From positions 248,001-312,000 of the forward strand of contig NZ_CP109090.1 in the NCBI RefSeq assembly GCF_035917575.1: a stretch of 64,000 nt of DNA, read 5' to 3'. Made by a program: the position numbers and the translations under genes. This document shows positions 1 through 9,412 of this stretch, piece after piece (position 1 is the stretch's first letter; each line of letters starts with the position of its first letter). The notes under the pieces were generated by a model. It was not told the origin of the DNA. It did not search any database and saw only the letters and a program-made list of their open reading frames with translations. The stretch is from Streptomyces sp. NBC_01788 (lineage in GTDB: Bacteria; Actinomycetota; Actinomycetes; Streptomycetales; Streptomycetaceae).

Positions 1-987
1 CCGCCCTTCATCGGCGACTCCCCGATCGCCGTCGCCTACCAGCACGTACGCGAGGCTCCGCAACCGCCGAGCGTCTTCCGCCCTGAGCTCCCTCCCGAGG
101 TGGACGCGATCGTCCTGAAGGCGCTGGCCAAGGAACCTGGCTACCGCTACCAGTCCGCCGACGAGATGCGCGCGGACATCGAGGCGTATCTCGACGGCCG
201 GCCGGTGGCCGCAACGGCCGCGCTCGACGCCGTCGGATACGGGTACGGCGGCCACGCGGACAGCGCAGCGACCACCGCCCTGCCGACGCTGCAGCAGCCT
301 CCGCAACGGTCTGCCTACAGCGGCGACGGCGGCCGCCCGGGCAGCGCCGGCTTCGACGCCGGGTACGCCGATCCGGCCCCCGCCGGAGGCCGGCGTGTGT
401 CGCGGGGCGCGCTCATCGGCATCGGCGTGGCCGGCCTCGCTCTGATCGGCATTGTCGTGACCACCGCGCTCAGCGTCGACGGCGACGACCAGCAGGCCGC
501 CGCCGACGCCTCGGGCAACGGCCAGTACGGGACGGACACCGCGCAGGCCCAAGCGAAGTCGCTCGACGCGCTGCTGCAGTCGAGCAACAGCAGCCGCACG
601 TCGGTGATCGACGCCGTCGCCGCCATCAAGCAGTGCAGCAACCTCGCTGATTCGGCGACCACCCTGCGCACCGCCGCAAGCCAGCGCGACGACCTGGTCA
701 CCAAGCTCTCCGAGCTCACCTTCGACAAACTACCCAACCACGGCGACCTGGTGGCCCAGCTCACCGCGGCCTGGAAGGCGTCCGCCACCGCCGACAACCA
801 CTACGCCGACTGGGCCGACCAGACGGCCGGCACCAACGGCTGCCACGACGGCCACGCGACGAACAACCCCGACCAGGGCAACACGGCCAGCGAGCAGGCA
901 ACCGTCGCCAAGAAGAAGGCCGCCGCCCTGTGGAACCCCATAGCGCAGCAGTACGGTCTCCCACAGCGCCAGTTCACCGAGCTCTGA
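1..987 (+). CDS. Serine/threonine protein kinase, C-terminal part (5' end outside window)
   Basis: The frame is open from base 1, so the gene begins upstream. The first residues (SPIAVAYQHVREAPQPPS) are the end of a PknB-type kinase domain, the C-lobe stretch before the KALAKEP...RYQSADEMRADI helix. A roughly 100-residue Pro/Gly/Ala-rich linker follows, then one membrane segment (GALIGIGVAGLALIGIVVTT). An extracytoplasmic domain of about 170 residues contains two Cys (KQCSNL, NGCHDG) that could form a disulfide. There are no PASTA repeats, unlike classical PknB. Role by family: membrane receptor-type Ser/Thr kinase; ligand and substrates are unknown. The catalytic loop lies outside the window, so activity cannot be judged. 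Confidence 0.85.
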   Translation, partial: PPFIGDSPIAVAYQHVREAPQPPSVFRPELPPEVDAIVLKALAKEPGYRYQSADEMRADIEAYLDGRPVAATAALDAVGYGYGGHADSAATTALPTLQQPPQRSAYSGDGGRPGSAGFDAGYADPAPAGGRRVSRGALIGIGVAGLALIGIVVTTALSVDGDDQQAAADASGNGQYGTDTAQAQAKSLDALLQSSNSSRTSVIDAVAAIKQCSNLADSATTLRTAASQRDDLVTKLSELTFDKLPNHGDLVAQLTAAWKASATADNHYADWADQTAGTNGCHDGHATNNPDQGNTASEQATVAKKKAAALWNPIAQQYGLPQRQFTEL

Positions 988-1104
988 GCCGCCGGGGTCC
1001 GGCCTGGTGGCGGCGGGTGCGGGATCAGCTCGGCGGATGACTTCGGCAGGCGGATCGCAGAGCGATCGGCGGTGGAGCCGGCCGAACCGTTCACGTCGAC
1101 AGCT

Positions 1105-1926
1105 TCAGTCGCGGCTCCCCTTCAGCATCCGGCTGAACGGCGTGGCCGGGCGCTCCAGGCGCTCGCCGTCGAGAGTGATGTCGACGGCCTCGTTGAAGAA
1201 GGCCAGCCGCCCCTGGATCACCGCCACCGCGGGCAACGGCTCGGGGTAGCTCCAGAGGACGTTGGGCGGCACCTCGCCCCCGCCGCGCCAGGACCAGTAC
1301 TCGGCGGTCCCCTTGTAGGGGCAGCCGGTGTGGTGGTCGGTGGCGTCGAACAGGTCGAGGCGGACGTCCTCGAGGGGGAGGTAGTAGCGGGTGGGCAGGG
1401 CCGTCTCGAAGAGCAGGACGGGGGCTCGGGTGTCAGCGACGGTCTGCCCGTCGATCTCGACCCGCACGTGCCGGCTGCTGGGCAGCGCGTCCACGCGTTT
1501 GTGCGGGTCGCGAGGGTGGATGAAGATCTCCTCGTCCTCCTCGTACCAGTGGTCGAGGCCCGTGTCGCTGCGCTGGAACCACTCGAAGGCGATGTGGCCG
1601 GCCAGGTCCTCGGCGGGGAACGTCCAGGCCGCGTTGTCGCGCACCTCGCCGTCGGCGTCGAGGTCGTAGAAGACCCGGGAGCCGGTGTGCTTGCCGGTGG
1701 GCGGGTTCTTCGCCGGGCGGAGGAGGTCCGTGCGGACGTCCTCGCGCGGGAAGGCGTACTGCGGCACGGGCAGGTGGGGTTCCCAGACGAGCACCGGGTG
1801 CCGGCTGTCGACGACGGTGACGTCACCCTTGCGGCCGCGCACCCAGCGCTCGCTGGGCTCCCACTGGAGTCCTTCGGGGGTGGTCCTGATCGAACGGGCG
1901 GCTGGGTGGGCCTGGTGGGTGGCCAT
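1105..1926 (-). CDS. DUF427 domain-containing protein (tandem domains)
   Basis: 273 residues. Two DUF427-type beta-barrel units are visible. The first is around residues 35-120 (PVLVWEPHLPVPQYAFPRED ... AWTFPAEDL) and the second around 160-250 (PVLLFETALPTRYYLPLEDV ... VLWSYPEPL). The repeated LP..YY/YAFP.EDVR.DL pattern shows the internal duplication. The start is ATG with AAGGAG eight bases upstream. The molecular function of DUF427 proteins is not established. It is a stand-alone gene, convergent with the kinase gene. Confidence is high for the family and none is claimed for function. Confidence 0.85.
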   Translation of the reverse strand: MATHQAHPAARSIRTTPEGLQWEPSERWVRGRKGDVTVVDSRHPVLVWEPHLPVPQYAFPREDVRTDLLRPAKNPPTGKHTGSRVFYDLDADGEVRDNAAWTFPAEDLAGHIAFEWFQRSDTGLDHWYEEDEEIFIHPRDPHKRVDALPSSRHVRVEIDGQTVADTRAPVLLFETALPTRYYLPLEDVRLDLFDATDHHTGCPYKGTAEYWSWRGGGEVPPNVLWSYPEPLPAVAVIQGRLAFFNEAVDITLDGERLERPATPFSRMLKGSRD

Positions 1927-2043
1927 GGCCGGTGCTCCTTCCAGAGATCCGGATGCCGGTTCCTCTCCACGGTCCCACGATGCCGTGACGGGTGCCGGGT
2001 GACGGGGCCTCCGCGGGCCGCCTCCCGCGAAGGCACCCGCCGG

Positions 2044-2165
2044 TCAGGCGCGGAAGTAGCAGCGCAGGTACTCGCCGGTCGGAGGTCTCGGACTTCAGCA
2101 GATCCCACGGGGCGCCGGTGAAGACCACCTCGCCGCCGTGCTTGCCGCCATCCGGACCCATGTCT
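2044..2165 (-). pseudogene. UvrA-like ATPase, C-terminal remnant
   Basis: On the minus strand one frame reads MGPDGGKHGGEVVFTGAP followed by WDLLKSETS. A neighbouring frame continues TGEYLRCYFRA and a stop. This is the typical end of an excinuclease UvrA or drug-resistance UvrA paralogue (DLGPDGG..GG.VVF.G.P...L......T..YLR). The rest of the gene is absent and the fragment contains a frameshift, so it is debris rather than a gene. Confidence 0.55.
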
Positions 2166-2468
2166 GCCTGATCCGGCGAACCGGGAGCGGTGGCTGCGGC
2201 TGAACGAGATCGCGCTGCCGGCGGCTGTCCCGGCCACCTGGCCGCGTTCATAGGCCGTTGGGGGGCGTTGCGGGATGTTGCCGGAATGGAGATCAGCGGT
2301 ACGCCAGGGGGCCTGGCGCATCACCGTGCGTAGTCTGATTCGGCAGGCATGGACGACCCACCGCTGGGGCGAACGCACGAAGCGCCGACCATGACCGCAC
2401 CCCTATCCGAACGGCCTCCTGCAGAGGCCGCGAGTCCGTTGTCAGTGAACGATGTTACTTTCTGTGAC

Positions 2469-4052
2469 ATGACCGACCACGCGCTATGGCTGCTGCGGCA
2501 GGACCGCCGCCTGGCCGAACTGGCCGCCTTCCCCTTCGGCTTCGACCTGGACTGCGCCACCCACGGCCATGTCGAGGAGGTTCGCCTCGCCTCGGGCGGG
2601 CCGCTGGAGACGATAGCCGGGGACGATACCGGGGGTACGTACTTCGTGTGCGCGGACGGCTCGGTGCTCTACGCCGACTCGGAGGGCGCCGCGGGGATCA
2701 TCGGCTCCAGTGTCGACGAGACCCTGGAGCTCGTGATCGGCCTGCCCGGCTGGCGCGGCTACACACGTCTGTCGCCAGACGATGGCGAGGAGAAGATCCT
2801 GGCGTGCGTCGCGGAGACCGAGGACGAGATCCGTGAGTACCACGGAATCGACGAAGAGCGGGCCGAGCTCCGTGCGGTGCTGGGCTTCCCGAAACCCTCC
2901 CCGGTCGAGCTGGTGGGCAGGCTGCGTGCCGCGCTGCTGCGCACCGAGCCGGAGTTCGTACTGCTCAACGCGGATGAGGGGTGCGCGTACGACCGGATGG
3001 GCCCGGCCGGTCCCCCGCTGTGGGAGTCAGTGCTCGCGGCGGGCCGCGCCGATCTCGCCTGGCTGCGGGAGGGCGACCGCACGGCATGGCGTGAAGTCGC
3101 CGAGGACCCGATGCGGCGCCGGATCACCCTGCGGGCCGCGCAGTTCGACCGCGCCGAGGGCGATCTGGAGCTGCTGCGGCATCTGCTGCGGCACGAGACA
3201 CGGTCATCGATGACGGACGAACTGCGGCTCGCGGCCGTGCTGGTGGGGCTGCGCGGAGAGACCGGAGATCTGCCGCTGCTGCTTGAGGTCCGGGAAACGG
3301 ACTTCGACACGGCGTGCGGCCTGGGCGATATGCCGGAACCGGGAGCAAGCGCGGACGAGTTGCGACAGTGGGCGCGGACGCTCGACGAGTCGATGTTCGG
3401 GACGGACCCGTCGGACGAGCCGGTCTGCACATGGACCCGCCTGGCGCGGGACCAGGGAATGACGGACCTCGCGCGGGTGACGCTGATCCGCGAACTCGAC
3501 ACCATCTTCATGGACCAGAGCAGACTCCGTCGCCCCGAGGCGCCCAGCACCCTGGCCACGGCTCCGCTGAGCGGGCTCGCCCGGGACTTCGAGGAACTCG
3601 GCGACCTTCCCCAGGCGCTGCGCGCCCAGCGCCTGTACGCCGCCCTTCAGGAGACGGCATGGGACCGGGCCTCGGCCCGGCACACCCTGGCCCGCCTGGA
3701 GCGAGAGGCGGGCCGGCTGCCGCAGGCAGCGGACAGCCTGGCCGCCGTGCGCGACGCCCTGGCCACCCCGGGCGACGACTCACTGCGCTACTGGCAGCGG
3801 GTCAACCTCGGTCGCTACATCGCCGAGGAGCACTACCGGCTCACCCTCGCCCTGGCCGACGCGGGCCGCCCCGAGGAGACCCGTGCCCTCCTCACGGCCG
3901 CCGACGCCATACTCGGCGAACTCTCGGAGAACGCCGCGAACGGCATCCGCGAGCTCGCCGAGCGGACCGCTGCGAGAGTGCGGGAGGTCAGCCGAGGACG
4001 GCACGGCTGGGGCGGTCCGCCAGGAAGCAGTGGGGCGCGGCGGGCCAGGTAG
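2469..4052 (+). CDS. Conserved hypothetical protein with helical (TPR-like) C-terminal half
   Basis: I chose the ATG at 2469 (MTDHALWLLRQDRRLAELA). An in-frame ATG at 2349 is possible, but the 40 residues it adds look non-coding. The protein has about 527 residues. The N-terminal ~120 residues (DDTGGTYFVCADGSVLYADSEG, GLPGWRGY) resemble the SMI1/KNR4-like (SUKH) immunity fold, without certainty. The rest is Leu/Ala/Arg-rich helical sequence, ending with pairs such as LGDLPQALRAQRLYAALQ that suggest TPR or HEAT-like repeats. Its last ~12 codons overlap group II intron debris on the other strand, so the native C-terminus may have been replaced. It is read as cytoplasmic with no catalytic motif seen. 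Confidence 0.7.
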   Translation: MTDHALWLLRQDRRLAELAAFPFGFDLDCATHGHVEEVRLASGGPLETIAGDDTGGTYFVCADGSVLYADSEGAAGIIGSSVDETLELVIGLPGWRGYTRLSPDDGEEKILACVAETEDEIREYHGIDEERAELRAVLGFPKPSPVELVGRLRAALLRTEPEFVLLNADEGCAYDRMGPAGPPLWESVLAAGRADLAWLREGDRTAWREVAEDPMRRRITLRAAQFDRAEGDLELLRHLLRHETRSSMTDELRLAAVLVGLRGETGDLPLLLEVRETDFDTACGLGDMPEPGASADELRQWARTLDESMFGTDPSDEPVCTWTRLARDQGMTDLARVTLIRELDTIFMDQSRLRRPEAPSTLATAPLSGLARDFEELGDLPQALRAQRLYAALQETAWDRASARHTLARLEREAGRLPQAADSLAAVRDALATPGDDSLRYWQRVNLGRYIAEEHYRLTLALADAGRPEETRALLTAADAILGELSENAANGIRELAERTAARVREVSRGRHGWGGPPGSSGARRAR

Positions 4053-4227
4053 TCGGTCTGTCCGGCAGCAGGTGCTGTTCAACAGAGCGATCGAGCCGAT
4101 CCAGGTAGTTGTTGGACAGGGTCGGGGAATCCACGCCGCCACCATGCGATGCACCGCTGCGCGTGGCGTTCCACCGCCAGTTCTCCAAATACCCGGCCTC
4201 GAGCATCTGCCGGATCAGCCGCAGAAA
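4051..4227 (-). pseudogene. Group II intron reverse transcriptase/maturase fragment
   Basis: The minus-strand frame reads FLRLIRQMLEAGYLENW followed by SGASHGGGVDSPTLSNNYLDRLD. This matches the palm-domain pattern of group II intron reverse transcriptases (LI...L.AGYLE.W......G.PQGG..SP.LSN.YL..LD). Only ~59 residues remain. The upstream fingers, the YADD box and the maturase domain are missing here. A maturase-domain fragment of the same enzyme family occurs at about 48.0-48.4 kb. Confidence 0.65.
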
Positions 4228-4791
4228 CCCGTGTGCCGGGCCTGCTGCGTGTCCGAGGTGTATCTCCTGTCGGTGGAAGCCTGGCCGTGGCATGCGGTCC
4301 ATCAGAAGTCCCGCCCAGGCGCCCCGGCAGCGAGGCCCGAGGCCGTCGTCGTTCCCTCCTTCAGGACGAAGACGTGGCTGCCGGCGTCACCGCCATGCGA
4401 AGCGCCGGTACGCGGGCCTTTGACCGGGTTTCGACAGGGACGGTGCACCGCGAGGCGGAGGACGCGACGGCGCGCTATGGCGGCGAGTTCCATGCCGGTC
4501 GCGCCGCGACCTCAGGTGGTGCGGTGGGGGTGTGGTCGGCAAGTACCTGCTGGACGTGGGCCACAGGCAGGCAGCACCAGGCCGGGACGTTGTCACCGGC
4601 GGCGGCGCGCGTCTGGTCCAGACGGTCGAAGACTCCGGGGACCTGTCGCTCGGCCTGCCGTTACAGCTGCGCCGATCTCAGAGGCGAGACCGGCCGCTGC
4701 CACGGCCTTGCTGGCGACCGTAATCGTCGGCGGGGCGTTTCGGCGAGTTAGACGTGCTGGAAGCGGTGAGGCGTCACCGGCCGACGGGCCG
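4228..4791. other. About 560 bp without a supported gene
   Basis: Both strands were read here. A short coding-like minus-strand stretch (VPAWCCLPVAHVQQVLADHT, near 4.55-4.6 kb) hints at another decayed gene, but it has no start, no length and no recognisable family. Otherwise nothing was found. Confidence 0.4.
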
Positions 4792-5502
4792 TCAGAAGTC
4801 GTACGGCTTCTTGGTGCTCCAGTTCAGCACGTCGGCCTCGTTCCAGCTGAACTGCGGCTTCTGGCCCTTGGTGTCGACGGAGTAGAAGGGGCCGTTGTGA
4901 CCGTCCGCGCCGCGCAGCGCGATGGCGAACGAGTGCGCCGTGTGGTTCTTCGAGCCGTAGTCGAAGAGGTTCACCGCGCTGTATGCCTTGCTTCCGGGCC
5001 GGAGCGTGATGTGCTTGTCGCCGCCCGGGTTGTCCTTCTTCGAGTGCGGCAGTGCGGCGCCGTCGATGTCGTCGCCGAGCTTCACGGCCGGGTACGAGGT
5101 GACCCAGCATGGCTTGGCGCCCTCGTTCGACGCGGCGACCAGCAGGTGGTCGCCCTGCTGACCGGCGAACCGGTGCACCGCGGTGACCAGCATCTCGTCT
5201 CCGCGGCACGGCTGGGCGCCGGACATTGTACCCTTGCTCGCGACCTCGTCCATCTCGCCCGAGGCAGTCGCCGAGCGCGTCCCCTCCTTGGCGTCACCAC
5301 CGCTGTTGGCCTGCTCCGCGCTGCCCTTGCCGTCCCCGTTGGACGCGGACCGGCTCTGCGCGGTACCAGCGGCGTGCTCGCCGCCCGCCGCCTTCGAGCC
5401 GTCGTCGGCGCCGCCGCAGGCGGTCAGGCCCAGCGCCAGCGCGGCGGTAACGGCGGCCAGGGTGGCGGAACGGGCGGTACGGCGGGCATGGTGCGTGGTC
5501 AT
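4792..5502 (-). CDS. Secreted lipoprotein with DUF4232 domain
   Basis: 236 residues from the ATG at 5502, preceded by GGGGGAG. An in-frame ATG five codons earlier is less well placed. The N-terminus is an arginine-containing signal peptide ending in the lipobox LTAC, so the Cys is lipidated and the protein is anchored outside the membrane. A low-complexity Gly/Ser/Lys linker (residues ~35-95) follows. The DUF4232 domain is at ~100-236 (CRGDEMLVTA ... AASNEGAKPCWVTSYPAVKL ... LRPGSKAYSAV), with two Cys that probably pair. Function is unknown for this family, which is abundant in streptomycetes. Confidence 0.85.
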   Translation of the reverse strand: MTTHHARRTARSATLAAVTAALALGLTACGGADDGSKAAGGEHAAGTAQSRSASNGDGKGSAEQANSGGDAKEGTRSATASGEMDEVASKGTMSGAQPCRGDEMLVTAVHRFAGQQGDHLLVAASNEGAKPCWVTSYPAVKLGDDIDGAALPHSKKDNPGGDKHITLRPGSKAYSAVNLFDYGSKNHTAHSFAIALRGADGHNGPFYSVDTKGQKPQFSWNEADVLNWSTKKPYDF

Positions 5503-5759
5503 GATGAGCTCCCCCATTGTCTGTCGGGACGCGGCATCTCCCCCTGCTCCCGCAGGGCGACCGACCGCATCGGCTGTTTCGCTTCACCCCATGAGATGAC
5601 GCCGGGGCGGGCGTAGTTCGCTCCGTTCTGTCCGCATTCGGTAACAAGGCGACGGGGTGCAGGCCCATCGGTGTTCACGCCGTGCCCGTCAGCGGTGCAG
5701 GGGAGGCCACCAGGCGCTCCCCCGCCCCTCCGCGGAACGGTTCGCCAGCGGTCCATCGC

Positions 5760-6099
5760 GTACACGCCCCCCGATGTCGACGCGCCCGTCCAGTGACGTC
5801 GGCGAGGAAGCGGGTATGGCGGTCGACCCGCCAGGCGCTGACGTCATCGTTCTACCCGAACCCGGGCACGCCAACTGGGCTTGCTCGAACCGGCCGTCGC
5901 CGCGGTTGTGCGACGCCCAGACCCCCTCGTCGCCGAAGCCAACGACGTCCGGGGTGCCGTCGACCGAGACGTCGGCGAGGAAGCGAAGGTGCTTCCTGCC
6001 CGTCCACCTCTGCGCGAGCCCGAAGTCATCAAGGGCGTACCACGGCTCGGCGAACGTCTTCGCAGCTACTCCAAGCTGAATGATCTGCGGCGCGGGCAT
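5760..6099 (-). pseudogene. FG-GAP/VCBS-repeat protein remnant, frameshifted
   Basis: One minus-strand frame reads HLRFLADVSVDGTPDVVGFG followed by DEGVWASHNRGDGRF, a clear FG-GAP/VCBS repeat of the type common in secreted Streptomyces proteins. Just downstream, in another frame, SAWRVDRHTRFLADVTG begins the next repeat. At least one indel therefore separates the repeats, and the rest of the protein is missing. Confidence 0.6.
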
Positions 6100-6111
6100 C
6101 AGGGGTGACGG

Positions 6112-6345
6112 TCAGGACGGGGTGGAACCGCCATAGGCGGCCATGCGTTGACGCCGGTAGTGGTGCGCTGGTCGGACACGGTTTCCACATGAAGGTTTGC
6201 ACCATTCCTGCCGCTCATGGCTTTTGACGAAGTACCGCACACAGGGTGGCGCGGAGCAGGCCCGCAGTTGGGCGCGCTGCGAACCGCTCAGGAAGTCCAT
6301 GGCGGCGCGGGCCAAGGTCGCCACAAGTCGAACTTTTGTGTCTTT
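6112..6345 (-). pseudogene. CGNR zinc-finger protein, C-terminal remnant
   Basis: The frame contains LRACSAPPCVRYFVKSHERQ followed by EWCKPSCGNRVRPAHHYRRQR. This is the CGNR zinc finger (C..P.C...F......R.WC...CGNR....) found at the end of ABATE-type putative regulators. About 20 residues of the preceding helix are also present. The ~100-residue N-terminal domain is absent; the sequence upstream belongs to the opposite-strand AraC fragment. It is a 5'-truncated remnant. Confidence 0.6.
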
Positions 6346-6390
6346 CTCCGCGGACAGCAGACGGGCTGTGGGGACACCGTCCGGCGGCCA

Positions 6391-6944
6391 GTCCATCTGC
6401 GGGACGACCGGCTCGAATCGGACGTGCTGTTCGTGGATGACGGTGACATCCTCACCGCCGCAAGGAGTGCAGCCGCGCTCGATCTCGGGTTGCATGTGGT
6501 CCGCCGCGATTACGGCGCGGAGGTCGCCAACGCTATGAGCCGGCGACTGGTCTTCGCGGCGCACCGGGACGGTGGGCCGCGTCAGTTCGTGGAACGCCCC
6601 ATGCCCGACCTGCCGGACCAGTCCATGGCACCTGTCCTGGCCTGGGCGCAGGAACGGTTGGACTCACCGCTCGCCTGTCCGACCTTGCGGCGCGTGCGGC
6701 GGTCAGTCCGGCGACGCTGCATCGCCGCTTCCAGGCGCAACTGGACACGACGCCGTTGACGTGGCTCACGGGGGAACGGCTTGCCCTGGCGTGCCGGTTG
6801 ATCGAGCGAGGTGAGTCCCATTTCGAGGTGGTCGCGCGGCGCAGCGGGCTTGGCACCGCCGCCGATCTGCGCACGCTGATGCGCCGCGAGATCGGCATCA
6901 CGCCGTCCGCATACAAGCGCCGGTTCGGGCCGGAGGCGAATTGA
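6391..6944 (+). pseudogene. GlxA-family AraC-type regulator, truncated and frameshifted
   Basis: The first frame gives the end of the DJ-1/PfpI-like domain (DVLFVDDGDILTAARSAAAL, DLGLHVVRRDYGAEVANAMS) and the linker (FVERPMPDLPDQSMAPVLAW). At about 6680 the reading shifts by one base into a second frame. That frame carries the two AraC helix-turn-helix motifs (SDLAARAAVSPATLHRRFQA ... FEVVARRSGLGTAADLRTLM) to the end at 6944. The N-terminal half is missing. Intact relatives have about 320 residues, so this copy should be inactive. Confidence 0.75.
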
Positions 6945-6983
6945 CGGCGGGCGGCCCCTTCCGGTGAACCACGAAAATATGCA

Positions 6984-7196
6984 TCATCGTTGGCCATCGC
7001 CAGGGGCGAGAAGGCTGGTCAGCTCGGCGATGGCCTCCGGGCAGGGTTTGAAGCAGCGGCTGACGTTCTCCGGCCTCTTGTGCCGGGACTTCGCCATCAG
7101 CACCAGCAGGGCCGCCTCCGCCTCGCCAAGATGTCTTCCCTGGTCCGGGCACCGGTGGGTGACGAACTCCGGCCTGCGGTTGCGGGTTCGCGTTGA
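6984..7196 (-). pseudogene. Tyrosine-type integrase, C-terminal remnant
   Basis: The minus-strand reading [20 protein letters not shown] then [20 protein letters not shown] ends LLAPGDGQR and stop. It resembles the tail of actinobacterial phage-type integrases or recombinases ('MAKSRHKKPENVRRYFKPS...[10 protein letters not shown]'). The catalytic Tyr would correspond to the position now read as Cys (SRCFKP in place of RRYFKP). No core domain precedes it. The family match is from recall of the pattern, hence moderate confidence. Confidence 0.45.
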
Positions 7197-7345
7197 TCAT
7201 CCTTCGGCGTGTTGCGAGGCTGCGGCAGCCTTGGGGCCAGTGCGGCGGGTGTCAGTGGGCTCCGCTTGGATGCCTTTGTGACAGTGCATGAAGTAATCAA
7301 GCAGTTGCCATCGCAACTGTCCGCGAGCGGTCCAGGGCCTTGGCG

Positions 7346-7948
7346 ATGCTGGACGCCGTTCTGAGCCCTGAGTGGGAATGGAGGTACTACTCCTTCGATT
7401 CCCGCTGGTCACCGGGCAAGGAGATGGCCTCGATGAGGGACGGTGCCGGCAACGACTACGCCATCGTGTTCGCCGTCGCCGGGGTGCATGCCCAGGCATG
7501 CGACCACGAGTCGCCGATGTCTCCGTATCGCGTTGCGCCTCCGGCGCCCTGGCCTGGGCTCTTCGACTCGGTACCGGACGTCTTCCGTCCTTGTGTGGAC
7601 GAGCCCGCCTTCGCCGACCACAACGGACTACCCCGAGCGACCGTGTGCTTCTGGCGCGAGAGCTTCGACAGCCAGTGGAGATGCGGCGAAGTTCATGTGC
7701 CGGACGAGGACATGGACGACGCCGACGGTGCTGAGTCGCTGTTCGATGTGCTCATCGCGGGCAGCGCCGAGGCCTACCAGGAGTTCGCAGAAGAGGTCTA
7801 CGAGATCACGCTGGACGTGGCCGCGGTCCAAGCGGTTTTTGATCTCAAGCCGCTTACCCAGGAGATCGTCTCGTCGTTGAACCCGGAAGTGACGCTTGGC
7901 AATCTGGCCAAGGACATCGCCCAGATCGGGTACCCGACGACCCGATGA
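7346..7948 (+). CDS. Conserved hypothetical actinobacterial protein
   Basis: About 200 residues from the ATG at 7346; a TTG two codons earlier is also in frame. The sequence is acidic and Trp-rich, with SPEWEWRYYSFDSRW near the N-terminus, DHESPMSPYR in the middle and a helical acidic stretch (DMDDADGAESLFDVL). There is no signal peptide, membrane segment or catalytic motif. The pattern resembles small cytoplasmic proteins often found next to toxin-like genes in streptomycetes, but no partner is visible here. Function unknown. Confidence 0.7.
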   Translation: MLDAVLSPEWEWRYYSFDSRWSPGKEMASMRDGAGNDYAIVFAVAGVHAQACDHESPMSPYRVAPPAPWPGLFDSVPDVFRPCVDEPAFADHNGLPRATVCFWRESFDSQWRCGEVHVPDEDMDDADGAESLFDVLIAGSAEAYQEFAEEVYEITLDVAAVQAVFDLKPLTQEIVSSLNPEVTLGNLAKDIAQIGYPTTR

Positions 7949-8047
7949 GCACAGGTGGGCGGCGTGGAGCGGCTGGTCATCTCGGACTTCATTCGCAGTG
8001 TCCGGCAACCGGCTTACAGGTCGCCGACAGGTATGCCACGGTGACGT

Positions 8048-8983
8048 TCAGCGCGGGATCGCCCAGCCTGGCACCCAGGTCCCGGCAACGTTGTGGCCGG
8101 GCGCTGTGGCGGCGAGGTGGGTGCGGAGGGTGGCCAGCGCTGGGTGGGGGTTGTCGCGGTGCCAGAGGAGCGAGTGCGGGTAGACGGGCGTCGGGTCGGT
8201 CACCGGGATGCGGCGCAGGCCGTGGCCGGCGGGCCAGACGAGGCGGGAGTCCGCGCCCATGAAGGTGGCGAGGGCCGGGGTGTCGGCGATGGTGTCGAGG
8301 AGCGCGTCGGAGCCGAAGTTGGGGCCGGTCGCCTCGATGGTGAGGCCGAACTCGGCGACGAGGTCGTCGTAGTAGGCGGTCCACTCGGTGCCGGGGACGA
8401 TGCCGGGCATCCAGATCCGGTGCCCGGCGAGCTGAGCGACGGTCACCGAGCGGGCGCCCGCCAGCGCGTGAGCGGGGCCGGTGAGGAGCTGGAGGTTCTC
8501 GTCGAGCACCCGGACAGACTTGACGTCCTCGGGAAGGGGATGCCCGGGGGCGGCGACGGCGCGGAAGGACGCGTCGATCGCACCGGAGCGGATGGCGGCG
8601 ACGGCCTTGTCGATGTCGAAGAGCATCACCACGTCGAGGTCGATCTCGGGGTGCGCGCGGTGGAAGCCGCGCATCAGCGCTGACTGCGCGCTGCGCGAAG
8701 CGATCACGTCGACGCGCAGCGGTCGGCGCCCGGCGTGCACGGAGTCGACCGCGCGCTCGGCCACGCGCAGCAGCTCGCGCGCGTGCGGCAGGAATGCCTG
8801 CCCGTCGATGGTGAGCTCGGCGCCACGCGCGGTGCGGGTGAACAGCCGCACGCCGAGGTCGCGCTCCAGCACGGCGATGCGCTTGGAGACGGCCTGCTGG
8901 GTGACGGCCAGCTCGGCGGCGGCTACCTGGAACTGCCCCGAGTCGGCGGCGGCGACAAAGGTCCGGACGGCGTTGAGGTCCAT
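8048..8983 (-). CDS. LysR-family transcriptional regulator
   Basis: 311 residues from the ATG at 8983 (MDLNAVRTFVAAADSGQF). The winged helix-turn-helix is at residues ~3-60 (VAAAELAVTQQAVSKRIAVL, ERDLGVRLFTRTARG). The substrate-binding domain follows (DVIASRSAQSAL ... IWMPGIVPGTEWTAYYDDLV). A product this close to full length suggests an intact regulator. LysR proteins usually control a divergent gene, but the adjacent 9.0-9.4 kb region holds only an aldehyde dehydrogenase scrap, so its target is unclear. Confidence 0.9.
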   Translation of the reverse strand: MDLNAVRTFVAAADSGQFQVAAAELAVTQQAVSKRIAVLERDLGVRLFTRTARGAELTIDGQAFLPHARELLRVAERAVDSVHAGRRPLRVDVIASRSAQSALMRGFHRAHPEIDLDVVMLFDIDKAVAAIRSGAIDASFRAVAAPGHPLPEDVKSVRVLDENLQLLTGPAHALAGARSVTVAQLAGHRIWMPGIVPGTEWTAYYDDLVAEFGLTIEATGPNFGSDALLDTIADTPALATFMGADSRLVWPAGHGLRRIPVTDPTPVYPHSLLWHRDNPHPALATLRTHLAATAPGHNVAGTWVPGWAIPR

Positions 8984-9297
8984 GCCGACACCGTATATCC
9001 ACAACTAATGGTTGTGGGGAGATGGTCTCGTGGTTGTTTGAGCAGTGGCGATGGTGCTCGCTTGATTGATTCTTGTCGCGGCTTGGTTGTGCTGCGAGGG
9101 AGAGCGCCGGCTCGCGAAGCAGGCACCGGCTGGGGCGGCGGTTCGGGTGGCTTGGGAGGCGTACGGAACAGGCGCGCTGTGCACGTGGCCGCCTTCGGCA
9201 CGTTTCCGCTCCAGTGGCGGCCAGGACCAACCGCGCGCACTGCGACCAGAGCGACGGCCAGGCGGGGAGTCGACCGTCCCCGCGCGATCGGCTCCCC

Positions 9298-9412
9298 GCA
9301 GGTCCGCATCCCCGCTGCCGGCCACCACGTTCACCACGCCGGCCGGCAGCAGGTCCCGCCACACCTCGCTCAGCCGCAGGTTCGCCAGCGGTGTGAACAC
9401 CGACGGGTGCTC
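9298..9412 (-). pseudogene. Aldehyde dehydrogenase fragment
   Basis: The minus-strand frame reads HPSVFTPLANLRLSEVWRDL then LPAGVVNVVAGSGD. This corresponds to the 'TPL....L..L....LP.GVVNVV.G' segment of the NAD-binding part of aldehyde dehydrogenases. Only about 38 residues remain, in an otherwise non-coding gap. Confidence 0.45.

Noticed and set aside
1072..2121. 350-codon plus-strand frame opposite the DUF427 gene
   Set aside because: Antisense shadow; the minus-strand protein has clear tandem DUF427 motifs and AAGGAG at its start.
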